A program made the translations under genes and the position numbers. From positions 62,001 to 126,000 of the forward strand of contig CANLSQ010000002.1 of the NCBI GenBank assembly GCA_947493955.1: a stretch of 64,000 bases of DNA. Reading direction: 5' to 3'. This document shows, piece after piece, positions 56,651-64,000 of the stretch. The DNA comes from an uncultured Sphingomonadaceae bacterium. Its GTDB lineage: Bacteria; Pseudomonadota; Alphaproteobacteria; Sphingomonadales; Sphingomonadaceae. Positions within the stretch are counted from its first letter, which is position 1; each line of letters opens with the position of its first letter. A model generated the notes under the pieces. The model was given only the letters and a program-made list of their open reading frames with translations. It was not told where the DNA came from and did not search any database.

Positions 56651-57361
56651 ATGATGAACAATTGCGAACAATGTGTTGTCAAAAACAAAGCCATTTGTTC
56701 GGCATTGGACCCGGACGAACTGATCGCAATCAATCGGCTCTCCCGCAAAGTCTCCATCAAGGCGGGGCAGGCTTTGATATGGGAGGGTGACGATAGCCTG
56801 ATCGTGGCCAATGTTGTGGAAGGGGCGTTTAAACTGACCTCGTCTCTGGAAGACGGCCGCGAGCAAATTATCGGCTTGCTCTACCCGTCCGATTTTGTCG
56901 GGCGCCCGTTCGGTGACAGGAATGAATATACGGTAACCGCTCTTGCAGATTCGAAAGTCTGTGTTTTCTCACGCTCCGATTTCGACCAGTTTGTTCGTGA
57001 ACATCCTGACCTCGAACATAAATTATTGCAACGCACGTTAGTTGAACTCGACCGCGTTCGCCGGTCGATGTTGATGTTGGGCCGGAAAACAGCTCCAGAG
57101 CGCGTGGCATCTTTCCTGCTGGAAATGTCGGACCGGCTGGCGGACGCCAGTTGCAGCGTCGTCGGCGGAAGTCTTCAACAATTCGCGCTGCCTTTCGGCC
57201 GTCAGCAGGTAGCGGATATATTGGGCCTGACCATTGAAACGGTGAGCCGTCAAATGACCCAATTGAAAAAGAATGAAGTGATCGCACTGCCCGACCACCG
57301 CAATGTCCAGATACTGGATGCGAACCGCTTGCACGATATTGCCGATGCTGGACCAGGCTAG
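56651..57361 (+). CDS. Crp/Fnr-family oxygen-responsive regulator (FnrL/FnrN-type)
   Basis: A 236-residue transcription factor with the FNR-type cysteines: Cys5, Cys8 and Cys16 in CEQCVVKNKAIC, plus Cys104 in DSKVCVFSR, able to hold a [4Fe-4S] cluster that is lost in oxygen. The central cyclic-nucleotide-like beta roll and long dimer helix (LQRTLVELDRVRRSMLMLG) precede a helix-turn-helix with GLTIETVSRQ, whose Glu/Ser/Arg recognise TTGAT half-sites. A perfect such site lies 82 bases downstream in front of ccoN, so it most likely activates the cbb3 oxidase operon in low oxygen. Confidence 0.93.
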   Translation: MMNNCEQCVVKNKAICSALDPDELIAINRLSRKVSIKAGQALIWEGDDSLIVANVVEGAFKLTSSLEDGREQIIGLLYPSDFVGRPFGDRNEYTVTALADSKVCVFSRSDFDQFVREHPDLEHKLLQRTLVELDRVRRSMLMLGRKTAPERVASFLLEMSDRLADASCSVVGGSLQQFALPFGRQQVADILGLTIETVSRQMTQLKKNEVIALPDHRNVQILDANRLHDIADAGPG

Positions 57362-57380
57362 GTCGGTCAGATCGATAAAT

Positions 57381-57410
57381 GAAGCTGCATCCTCGCAGGA
57401 TTCTTGCTTC
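57381..57410. repeat. Hairpin between fnr and ccoN
   Basis: GAAGC (57381-57385) and GCTTC (57406-57410) enclose an inner pair ATCCT/AGGAT. On the plus strand it is followed by an A-run, not a T-run, so it is not a standard terminator for the regulator gene. Role unknown. Confidence 0.4.
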
Positions 57411-57437
57411 AACAAAAAACAATTTGGTAAAGACTTT

Positions 57438-57463
57438 TTCACATTGATCTAGATCAATGTGAA
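57438..57463 (+). promoter_or_regulatory. Perfect FNR box inside a 26-bp palindrome before ccoN
   Basis: The box TTGATCTAGATCAA (57444-57457) is an exact FNR/FixK consensus match. It is extended on both sides to a flawless 26-bp palindrome (outer arms TTCACA and TGTGAA). The centre lies 85 bases before the ccoN ATG, which allows a class II activator position for a start near 57492. The regulator is presumably the adjacent Fnr homologue. Confidence 0.92.
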
Positions 57464-57535
57464 TGACTGTCCGGCCTGCCATGCCGCTTCCTGTTGAAGA
57501 CGATTTTTTGGATCGTCCATACAGGGAAGGACATC

Positions 57536-59206
57536 ATGGATACGCTCTTATTAAAGGCTGGCGGCTGGCTGGCTATCGTATTTTTTGCGTTTATTGCAAT
57601 GGTTCTGGCGGCAGACGCCGGATTTGCCGTGCATATGGCAATTATCGCTTTGGCTGCCGGGATCACTCTTTGGGTGACCATCAACAAGGCAGACTATGCT
57701 GCCATTGGTCGCGGAATATTAAAGGCCCCCGCCGATCCCGGTATTTATGATGACGATCCGATCCGCTGGGGCGTGATCGCGACTATTTTCTGGGGCATTG
57801 CCGGTTTTCTGGTTGGGCTGATCATCGCCCTGCAACTGGCGTTTCCGGTGCTTAATCTGAATTTTGAATATACCACCTTCGGCCGCTTGCGGCCCCTCCA
57901 TACATCTGCCGTTATTTTCGCTTTTGGAGGCAATGCGCTGATCGCGACAAGCTATTATGTCGTACAGCGTACATGCCGGGCGAGGTTGGCCTTCCCTGGC
58001 CTCGCCCGTTTTGTTTTCTGGGGTTACCAGCTGTTCATCGTGCTGGCGGCCACAGGTTATCTGATGGGTGTTACCCAGTCCAAGGAATATGCCGAACCCG
58101 AATGGTATGTCGATCTTTGGTTGACCATCGTCTGGTTGTGTTATGCAGCAGTCTTCATTGGTACAATCGTACGTCGGTCCGAGCCGCATATCTATGTCGC
58201 CAACTGGTTCTATCTGTCATTCATCCTGACCATTGCCATGCTGCATGTCGTGAACGGCTTGTCCATGCCGGTCAGCCTGCTGGGTTCGAAAAGCTATGCC
58301 GCTTTTGCTGGCGTGCAGGATGCGCTGACCCAGTGGTGGTATGGCCATAACGCGGTTGGGTTCTTCCTGACGGCAGGCTTCTTGGCAATGATGTACTATT
58401 TCGTGCCGAAACAGGCAGAGAGACCGGTTTATAGCTACCGACTGTCGATCATCCACTTCTGGTCCTTGATCTTCCTCTATATCTGGGCAGGACCACACCA
58501 TCTTCATTACACGGCGCTGCCCGACTGGGCACAGACGCTCGGTATGGTCTTCTCGGTCGTGCTGTGGATGCCAAGTTGGGGCGGAATGATCAACGGCCTG
58601 ATGACCCTGAACGGGGCATGGGACAAAATCCGTACCGATCCCATCATCCGGATGATGGTCCTTGCACTCGCCTTTTACGGCATGAGTACCTTTGAAGGTC
58701 CGATGATGTCGATCAAGGCTGTGAACAGCCTGTCGCATTACACCGACTGGACAATTGGCCATGTGCATAGTGGTGCACTGGGCTGGAACGGCATGATCAC
58801 CTTCGCATGCCTTTACTATCTCGTCCCGCGCCTGTGGGGCAAAGAGCGGCTTTATTCGCTGCGCATGGTGAACTGGCACTTCTGGCTCGCGACGCTTGGT
58901 ATCGTTCTCTACGCCGCGTCAATGTGGGTAGCCGGTATCATGCAGGGTCTGATGTGGCGCGAATATGGTGATGATGGCTATCTGGTTTACGCTTTCTCCG
59001 AAGTCGTATCCGCGATGCTGCCCATGTATCTGATCCGTGCGGCGGGCGGGCTGCTCTATCTCGCTGGTGCCATCGTGCTGGTCTACAATGTCTGGATGAC
59101 GATTGCAGGCAAGCAGCGCGAAGAAAAACCCATGACCGAAACGCCTTATGACGAGGCCGCAGATAAGCCGATTGTAGGAAAACCTGCAATTGAGCCAGCA
59201 GAATAA
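57536..59206 (+). CDS. ccoN: cbb3-type cytochrome c oxidase subunit I
   Basis: The catalytic heme-copper subunit that reduces oxygen at very low concentration and pumps protons. The 556 residues form about 14 membrane helices. His-rich segments binding heme b, heme b3 and CuB are visible, including [46 protein letters not shown] and the [16 protein letters not shown] segment. AAGGA precedes the ATG at 57536. First gene of the FNR-controlled ccoNOQP operon. Confidence 0.97.
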   Translation: MDTLLLKAGGWLAIVFFAFIAMVLAADAGFAVHMAIIALAAGITLWVTINKADYAAIGRGILKAPADPGIYDDDPIRWGVIATIFWGIAGFLVGLIIALQLAFPVLNLNFEYTTFGRLRPLHTSAVIFAFGGNALIATSYYVVQRTCRARLAFPGLARFVFWGYQLFIVLAATGYLMGVTQSKEYAEPEWYVDLWLTIVWLCYAAVFIGTIVRRSEPHIYVANWFYLSFILTIAMLHVVNGLSMPVSLLGSKSYAAFAGVQDALTQWWYGHNAVGFFLTAGFLAMMYYFVPKQAERPVYSYRLSIIHFWSLIFLYIWAGPHHLHYTALPDWAQTLGMVFSVVLWMPSWGGMINGLMTLNGAWDKIRTDPIIRMMVLALAFYGMSTFEGPMMSIKAVNSLSHYTDWTIGHVHSGALGWNGMITFACLYYLVPRLWGKERLYSLRMVNWHFWLATLGIVLYAASMWVAGIMQGLMWREYGDDGYLVYAFSEVVSAMLPMYLIRAAGGLLYLAGAIVLVYNVWMTIAGKQREEKPMTETPYDEAADKPIVGKPAIEPAE

Positions 59207-59219
59207 GGGAGGCGAGAAC

Positions 59220-59954
59220 ATGTCCGGTTTTGCTAAACATCACAAGAAACTCGAACGCAACGTCACCCTGCTGGGTCTGGCCGCCTTTGTCACTGTGGCG
59301 ATTGGCGGGATCGTCGAGATCGCACCGCTCTTCTGGATCGATAACACGATTGAGAAAGTCGAAGGCGTACGGCCCTATACCCCGCTCGAACTGGCAGGGC
59401 GCAACATCTACATACGAGAAGGCTGCTACAGTTGTCACAGCCAGATGGTGAGACCTTTCCGCGATGAAGTGGAGCGCTATGGTCACTACAGTCTGGCGGC
59501 GGAAAGCATGTATGACCATCCTTTCCAGTGGGGTTCCAAACGAACCGGCCCCGATTTGGCCAGGGTTGGTGGACGATATTCGGATGAATGGCATGTCCAG
59601 CATCTGATTGATCCCCGCTCGGTGGTGCCGGAATCGATCATGCCGCCTTATGCGTTTCTGGCTGAGAAAGATCTGAAAGCTGGTGATATGGTCAAACATC
59701 TAACTGCACAGCGGCGTGTCGGCGTTCCCTATACTGACGAAGCGATTGCGGCGGCCAACGATGATTTGATGGCGCAGGCCGATCCAACAGCATCAACTAC
59801 CGATTTGGAGAAACGCTACCCTAAAGCGCAAGTTCGCGATTTTGACGGCGACCCTGACCGGTTGACAGAAATGGATGCGCTCGTGGCCTATTTGCAGATG
59901 ATCGGCACGCTTGTCGATTTTGAAGCGGGCGAAGCACAGGAGCAGCCACGATGA
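59220..59954 (+). CDS. ccoO: cbb3-type cytochrome c oxidase subunit II (monoheme)
   Basis: A membrane-anchored c-type cytochrome that feeds electrons into CcoN. The 244 residues have an N-terminal helix (about 20-45) and one heme motif, CYSCH in [20 protein letters not shown], with a distal Met in the ESIMPPYAF segment. GGGAGG lies seven bases before the ATG. Its TGA overlaps the ccoQ ATG (ATGA). Confidence 0.96.
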   Translation: MSGFAKHHKKLERNVTLLGLAAFVTVAIGGIVEIAPLFWIDNTIEKVEGVRPYTPLELAGRNIYIREGCYSCHSQMVRPFRDEVERYGHYSLAAESMYDHPFQWGSKRTGPDLARVGGRYSDEWHVQHLIDPRSVVPESIMPPYAFLAEKDLKAGDMVKHLTAQRRVGVPYTDEAIAAANDDLMAQADPTASTTDLEKRYPKAQVRDFDGDPDRLTEMDALVAYLQMIGTLVDFEAGEAQEQPR

Positions 59955-60112
59955 GCTACGAGGCACTCAGGCATTTTGCGGATAGTTGGGGGTTGCTGTT
60001 TCTGGGCATGATATTCCTGACCATGATCGGCTGGACCTTCCGGCCTGGATCGGGACGAAAACATGAAGAAGCGGCGCATATGATCTTTGAAGAGGATCAC
60101 GACGATGGTTGA
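59951..60112 (+). CDS. ccoQ: cbb3 oxidase small subunit CcoQ
   Basis: A 53-residue single-pass membrane peptide: [20 protein letters not shown] leads into [15 protein letters not shown] and a charged tail. CcoQ/FixQ helps hold the oxidase complex together. It overlaps ccoO by four bases and ccoP by eight, as expected for a tightly coupled operon. Confidence 0.9.
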   Translation: MSYEALRHFADSWGLLFLGMIFLTMIGWTFRPGSGRKHEEAAHMIFEEDHDDG

Positions 60113-61058
60113 TAAACAAAGAATAGACGAAGCGACGGGCACCCAGACGGTTGGCCATGAATGGGATGGTATTGAGGAACTCGATACCCCTATGCCTCGC
60201 TGGTGGCTGTGGACTCTATATGCGACAATTATCTGGGGTCTCGTCTACGTTGTGCTTTACCCGGCATGGCCAATGGTCAACAGCGCAACCGAAGGTGTAC
60301 TCGGCTGGTCCAGCCGCGGCGATTATCAAAAGGCTCTGGCAGCCCGTGAAGCCGAGCTGGAACCGATCCGGCAAGCGCTGGTAAACACGGACATTCATGA
60401 TTTGCCGGATAATCCTCAACTGCTCAATGAAGCGGTTCAGGGTGGTCGCTCCGCTTTTAAAGTCCACTGTGTGCAATGCCATGGTGCGGGCGCTGCGGGT
60501 TCCAAGGGCTATCCCAATCTGAATGATGATGAGTGGCTTTGGGGCGGCGATATGGAAGCGATTGAATATACGCTGGTCCATGGCATCCGTAATCCCGACC
60601 ATGATGAAACGCGTTTTTCCCAGATGCCCGCTTTTGGCCGGGACGGGATATTGCAATCGAATGAAATTCAGGATCTGGTTTCCTATGTCCGGGTGCTCAG
60701 TGATCGCGAACCACAAAGCGCATCTTCAAACCGGGGTGCGGCACTGTTTGAGATCAATTGCGCGGTATGTCATGGCAATGATGCCAAAGGCGACCGAACG
60801 CAGGGCGCACCCAACCTGACCGATGCCATCAATCTTTATGGTCTGGATCGTGCCTCACTGACCGAAACGATCACTAACAGTCGTTATGGTGTAATGCCCC
60901 GCTGGGGTCATCGATTGGATGCAGCGACTATCAGAATGCTGACAGCCTACGTACATTCACTGGGTGGCGGCGAAGCTGCGCCGGTATCTGAGGATACTGC
61001 AACAGAGCAAGCGGCGATAGCCACTGACGCGGAGACTCCGGTAGATGAGCAATCCTAA
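60105..61058 (+). CDS. ccoP: cbb3-type cytochrome c oxidase subunit III (diheme)
   Basis: A 317-residue diheme c-type cytochrome that brings electrons from soluble cytochromes. It has an N-terminal region with membrane helices (about 30-60), then two heme motifs, CVQCHG and CAVCHG, with the downstream Met ligands in the SQMPAFG and GVMPRWGH segments. The ATG at 60105 is 8-10 bases after GAGG. It overlaps ccoG by 14 bases. Confidence 0.96.
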   Translation: MVDKQRIDEATGTQTVGHEWDGIEELDTPMPRWWLWTLYATIIWGLVYVVLYPAWPMVNSATEGVLGWSSRGDYQKALAAREAELEPIRQALVNTDIHDLPDNPQLLNEAVQGGRSAFKVHCVQCHGAGAAGSKGYPNLNDDEWLWGGDMEAIEYTLVHGIRNPDHDETRFSQMPAFGRDGILQSNEIQDLVSYVRVLSDREPQSASSNRGAALFEINCAVCHGNDAKGDRTQGAPNLTDAINLYGLDRASLTETITNSRYGVMPRWGHRLDAATIRMLTAYVHSLGGGEAAPVSEDTATEQAAIATDAETPVDEQS

Positions 61059-62502
61059 CGAAATTCTTGATCCGCAACTGCAGCTTTATGAAAAGCGCAA
61101 GGGCGTTTATCCCAAGGCAGTAGATGGTACGTTCCGACGGCTGAAATGGGCGATCATGGCGGTGACGTTGGCGATCTACTACATCACCCCCTGGATTCGT
61201 TGGGATCGCGGTCCTTACGCGCCGGATCAGGCGGTATTGGTCGATTTGGCGAATCGCCGCTTTTTCATGTTCGGGATCGAAATCTGGCCGCATGAATTTT
61301 ACTATGTCGCTGGCATGCTGGTGATGGCGGGCATTGGCCTGTTTCTGGTCACTTCTGCAGTCGGCCGGGCCTGGTGTGGCTATTCCTGTCCGCAAACGGT
61401 CTGGACCGATTTATTCCAGCATATTGAACGTGCGATTGACGGCGACCGCAATGCTCAGTTTCGTTTGCAGGACGCCCCTTGGGGGCCAAAGAAAATAATC
61501 AAACGGCTGAGCAAGTGGACAATATGGTTGCTGGTTGCATTGGCCACAGGTGGTGCGTGGATATTCTATTTTGCCGATGCACCGACCCTGGCGCGGGACT
61601 TTTTCTCGGGCGAAGCTGCCTTTGTCGCTTATGCTACCGTCGGCGTTTTGACCGCGACAACGTTTATTTTTGGCGGTTTCATGCGTGAGCAAGTGTGCAT
61701 CTACATGTGCCCTTGGCCGCGGATTCAAGCCGCAATGATGGACGAAAAGTCACTGACGGTGACTTACAAAGACTGGCGCGGTGAGCCTCGCGGCAGTGTC
61801 AAAAAGGCCGAAGCACAACCCGGCAGCTTTGGTGATTGTATCGACTGCAATCAATGCGTTGCAGTCTGCCCGACCGGAATTGATATACGCGAAGGACCGC
61901 AAATTGGCTGCATAACATGCGCCTTGTGCATTGATGCCTGTGACAAGGTAATGGATCAAGTGGGCCGCCCACGCGGATTGATTGACTATGTCACAGAAGA
62001 GGATGCGGAGCTGGAGAAAGCTGGCCAGCCACATACTCCGGTCCTGAAAACGCTCTTTCGTCCGCGAACTATTCTCTATTTTTCAGTCTGGGGTGCCATC
62101 GGTCTCGCCATGCTCTTTGCCGTCGGTAACCGCACGCGTATTGACATTAGCGCCAATCATGATCGCAATCCGCTCTATGTTCAGCTTGCTGACGGCGCGG
62201 TTCGCAACGCCTATACCGCAAACTTGCGGAATATGGAGAACCGGCCACGAACGATGGAAGTTTCCATGTCCGGTCTCGGTCAGGCTGTATTGTGGTCAAG
62301 TGAGGGATCGAGGGAAACAGCGGGTCAAACCGTAACGGTCGATGTCCCTGCCGACAGCGTTGGCAGGCTGAGATTATTTGTTGCAGCGCCGGGTATCGGT
62401 GCCTCACGTGAAGAGTTTGTACTCACTGTCCGGGCTGTGGATGACCGGACGGCGCAAGACAGCCACAACGTCTTTTTTGAACGCCCGGAGAGTGCTGAAT
62501 GA
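61045..62502 (+). CDS. ccoG: cbb3 assembly ferredoxin-like protein CcoG
   Basis: A 485-residue membrane protein needed for copper supply to the cbb3 oxidase; it acts as a cupric reductase in relatives. It has membrane helices, a CGYSCPQTVW motif, CMCPWPRIQ, and a ferredoxin domain binding two [4Fe-4S] clusters (CIDCNQCVAVCPTGIDIREG and CITCALCIDACDKV). A C-terminal IgG-like domain follows. It overlaps ccoP by 14 bases and ccoH by four. Confidence 0.95.
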   Translation: MSNPNEILDPQLQLYEKRKGVYPKAVDGTFRRLKWAIMAVTLAIYYITPWIRWDRGPYAPDQAVLVDLANRRFFMFGIEIWPHEFYYVAGMLVMAGIGLFLVTSAVGRAWCGYSCPQTVWTDLFQHIERAIDGDRNAQFRLQDAPWGPKKIIKRLSKWTIWLLVALATGGAWIFYFADAPTLARDFFSGEAAFVAYATVGVLTATTFIFGGFMREQVCIYMCPWPRIQAAMMDEKSLTVTYKDWRGEPRGSVKKAEAQPGSFGDCIDCNQCVAVCPTGIDIREGPQIGCITCALCIDACDKVMDQVGRPRGLIDYVTEEDAELEKAGQPHTPVLKTLFRPRTILYFSVWGAIGLAMLFAVGNRTRIDISANHDRNPLYVQLADGAVRNAYTANLRNMENRPRTMEVSMSGLGQAVLWSSEGSRETAGQTVTVDVPADSVGRLRLFVAAPGIGASREEFVLTVRAVDDRTAQDSHNVFFERPESAE

Positions 62503-62975
62503 CCCCCGACCCTTCCAAACGCAAGACCTTCACCGGCTATCATGCCGCTGCCATGATCGTTGCCTTTTTCGCAGTGGTTGTCGCGGTCAACATGGTCATG
62601 GCGCGCTTTGCCGTCTCAACCTTTAGCGGCACTCTGGTCGACAACACTTATGTTGCCAGCCAGAAGTACAACACCTGGCTAGAGGAAGCCCGCAAGCAAC
62701 AGGCTCATGGCTGGACTAGCTCGAAGGTCATCCGTCTTCAGGACAAAGTAGCCATGACTGTCATGAAGGCCGACAATAGCCCGCTACAGGATGCCGAGAT
62801 CATGGCAATCGCAGAACATCCAGTGGGGCGAGCCGAGCCGATCATCTTGCATTTCGTGGGAGACCAGACCGGAACATATATCAGCCGTGGCGTCTTGCCG
62901 GAAGGACGCTGGAAATTGCGCATCACAATCACGCATCGCGGCAACAAAATGGCGCTTGCACAGGAAGTATTTTGA
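62499..62975 (+). CDS. ccoH: cbb3 assembly protein CcoH (FixH)
   Basis: A 158-residue single-pass membrane protein (helix about residues 16-36, MIVAFFAVVVAVNMVMARFA) with a periplasmic FixH domain ending in a GVLPEGRWKLRI strand. CcoH associates with the oxidase during assembly. It overlaps ccoG by four bases, and its TGA overlaps the TTG of ccoI by two bases. Confidence 0.94.
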   Translation: MTPDPSKRKTFTGYHAAAMIVAFFAVVVAVNMVMARFAVSTFSGTLVDNTYVASQKYNTWLEEARKQQAHGWTSSKVIRLQDKVAMTVMKADNSPLQDAEIMAIAEHPVGRAEPIILHFVGDQTGTYISRGVLPEGRWKLRITITHRGNKMALAQEVF

Positions 62976-64000
62976 ACGCCGTCACCAAACTTGATGCCGC
63001 AAAGGCCGATACCGTAGACAATATTGTCTCGCGCTTTGCCGTGCCCGCGATCCGCTGTGCTGGGTGCATCTCCAAAATCGAGAACGGCCTTACCGGGGAA
63101 CAAAACATATTGTCGGCTCGGGTCAATTTTTCGACCAAACAGGTCGCAGTATCCCATCTTCCCGACCTGCGTGAAGATGCTATCAAGCACAAGATCGAAC
63201 AACTGGGCTTTGACGCGCAGATATTGGCAGATAATCCTCTGGCCGAGGAAAAAGGCGGTACGGACAAGCTGATTCGCGCACTCGCTGTGGCCGGATTTGG
63301 CATGATGAATATCATGTTGTTGTCGGTGAGTGTCTGGTCAGGTGCGATGGGAACGACGCGGGATCTGTTTCACTGGATATCGGCTTTGATTGCAATACCG
63401 GTGATCGGCTATTCTGGACGGCCTTTTTTCAGCTCTGCATTCATGGCACTACGTTATGGCCGCACCAACATGGACGTACCGATCACCATAGGTATCATCC
63501 TGGCCACCGGACTCAGTCTTTTTGAAACCATGACGAGCGGCGCGCATGCCTATTTTGAAAGTGTCGTCATGCTGATCTTTTTCCTGCTCGCTGGGCGGGT
63601 TCTCGACGGCATGATGCGTGATCGTGCGCGTGAAGGGATATCGGCGCTGCTGAAACAGACTGCACCGGGTGCGATGGTATTGGATGAGGATGGCAAGACC
63701 CGCTGGGTTACCTCGAAAGAGTTACGCCCCGATATGCGGATGATGGTCGCGGCGGGCGACAATCTCGCCGCCGACGGCGTGATTGAAAAAGGCGCCAGCA
63801 ATTTTGACTTTGCCCTGATGACTGGTGAGAGCGAACCTCAGCACAAGATGTCAGGCGATCTGGTGCTTGCCGGTACGTTGAACCTGACCGCGCCGGTAAC
63901 TGTGAGAATTACAGCGGCGGGAGAAGATACCAGCTTGTCTGATATCGCACGGTTGATGGATGAAGCCGGGCAACAGCGCTCCTTTTATGTCCGGGTGGCG
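62972..64000 (+). CDS. ccoI: Cu-transporting P-type ATPase CcoI, N-terminal part (partial)
   Basis: The gene runs off the window with 343 codons visible. It pumps copper to build the CuB centre of cbb3 oxidase. An N-terminal heavy-metal domain carries the metal-binding CAGC motif (residues 29-32). Membrane helices, the actuator motif TGES (in FALMTGESEPQ) and the start of the actuator domain follow; the phosphorylated Asp would lie beyond the window. It starts with TTG overlapping the ccoH stop, with AGGAAG just before. Confidence 0.94.
   Translation, partial: MNAVTKLDAAKADTVDNIVSRFAVPAIRCAGCISKIENGLTGEQNILSARVNFSTKQVAVSHLPDLREDAIKHKIEQLGFDAQILADNPLAEEKGGTDKLIRALAVAGFGMMNIMLLSVSVWSGAMGTTRDLFHWISALIAIPVIGYSGRPFFSSAFMALRYGRTNMDVPITIGIILATGLSLFETMTSGAHAYFESVVMLIFFLLAGRVLDGMMRDRAREGISALLKQTAPGAMVLDEDGKTRWVTSKELRPDMRMMVAAGDNLAADGVIEKGASNFDFALMTGESEPQHKMSGDLVLAGTLNLTAPVTVRITAAGEDTSLSDIARLMDEAGQQRSFYVRVA

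Overview
The window looks like an ordinary, gene-dense chromosomal segment of an alphaproteobacterium, most likely a member of the Sphingomonadales (Sphingomonas, Sphingopyxis, Sphingorhabdus and relatives). This rests on recognised families: a DUF2093 protein, a DUF1465/RcdA-like protein, two DUF465 proteins, a COQ9-family protein, a large TonB-dependent receptor, and the orders cpoB-tilS-ftsH and ccoNOQP-ccoGHI. The genus is an inference. I see no phage, insertion sequence, integron or CRISPR array.

Layout. 1-2.0 kb: yajC-secD and the first codons of a probable secF. 2.3 kb: a tRNA-Pro(GGG). 2.5-8.7 kb: an AceE-like thiamine-diphosphate enzyme, a penicillin-acylase-family hydrolase and a secreted M17 aminopeptidase. 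8.7-12.5 kb: clpB behind a good heat-shock promoter, then a sulfotransferase-like gene. 12.5-16.9 kb: small secreted proteins and a TonB-dependent receptor. 17-21 kb: an M23 peptidase coupled to a DUF2093 gene, then xseA and purD, which share a CATG as their divergent start codons. 21-24.4 kb: a flavin monooxygenase/cysteine hydrolase pair and an M48 protease. 24.5-28 kb: a vWA protein and a three-gene membrane-anchored set (BON/OmpA protein, a 33-residue membrane peptide, a tethered helix-hairpin-helix protein). 28-33.6 kb: a PAS-GGDEF-EAL protein, a tandem Usp protein, and xthA-ribA-L,D-transpeptidase. 33.6-36.9 kb: ftsK-lolA plus a candidate small RNA. 37-41.8 kb: a UbiH-like hydroxylase, an SDR, an OmpA lipoprotein, a CNNM/CorC-type protein and a small secreted protein. 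41.9-49.3 kb: ftsH, tilS, cpoB, a RodZ-like protein and ptsP. 49.4-53.7 kb: two reductases, two DUF465 genes, an RcdA-like protein and a COQ9 protein. 53.8-56.5 kb: feoAB and ssb. 56.6-64 kb: an Fnr-type regulator and ccoNOQP-ccoGHI, cut by the window end inside ccoI.

How the genes work together. The clearest circuit is at the right end. A cysteine-bearing Fnr homologue sits next to a perfect FNR box inside a 26-bp palindrome, directly before a complete high-affinity cbb3 oxidase operon and its copper/assembly genes. A weaker FNR-like site precedes the Usp gene, and feoAB has its own dyad. SecD/YajC, LolA, CpoB, FtsH, ClpB and the M23/M48 peptidases form an envelope and protein-quality-control theme.

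The most interesting non-coding signals are a structured candidate small RNA downstream of lolA, two hairpins whose 3' arms contain the ribosome-binding site of the next gene (the SDR gene, and the small gene after ftsH), the shared CATG start of xseA and purD, and a perfect dyad inside the clpB heat-shock promoter.
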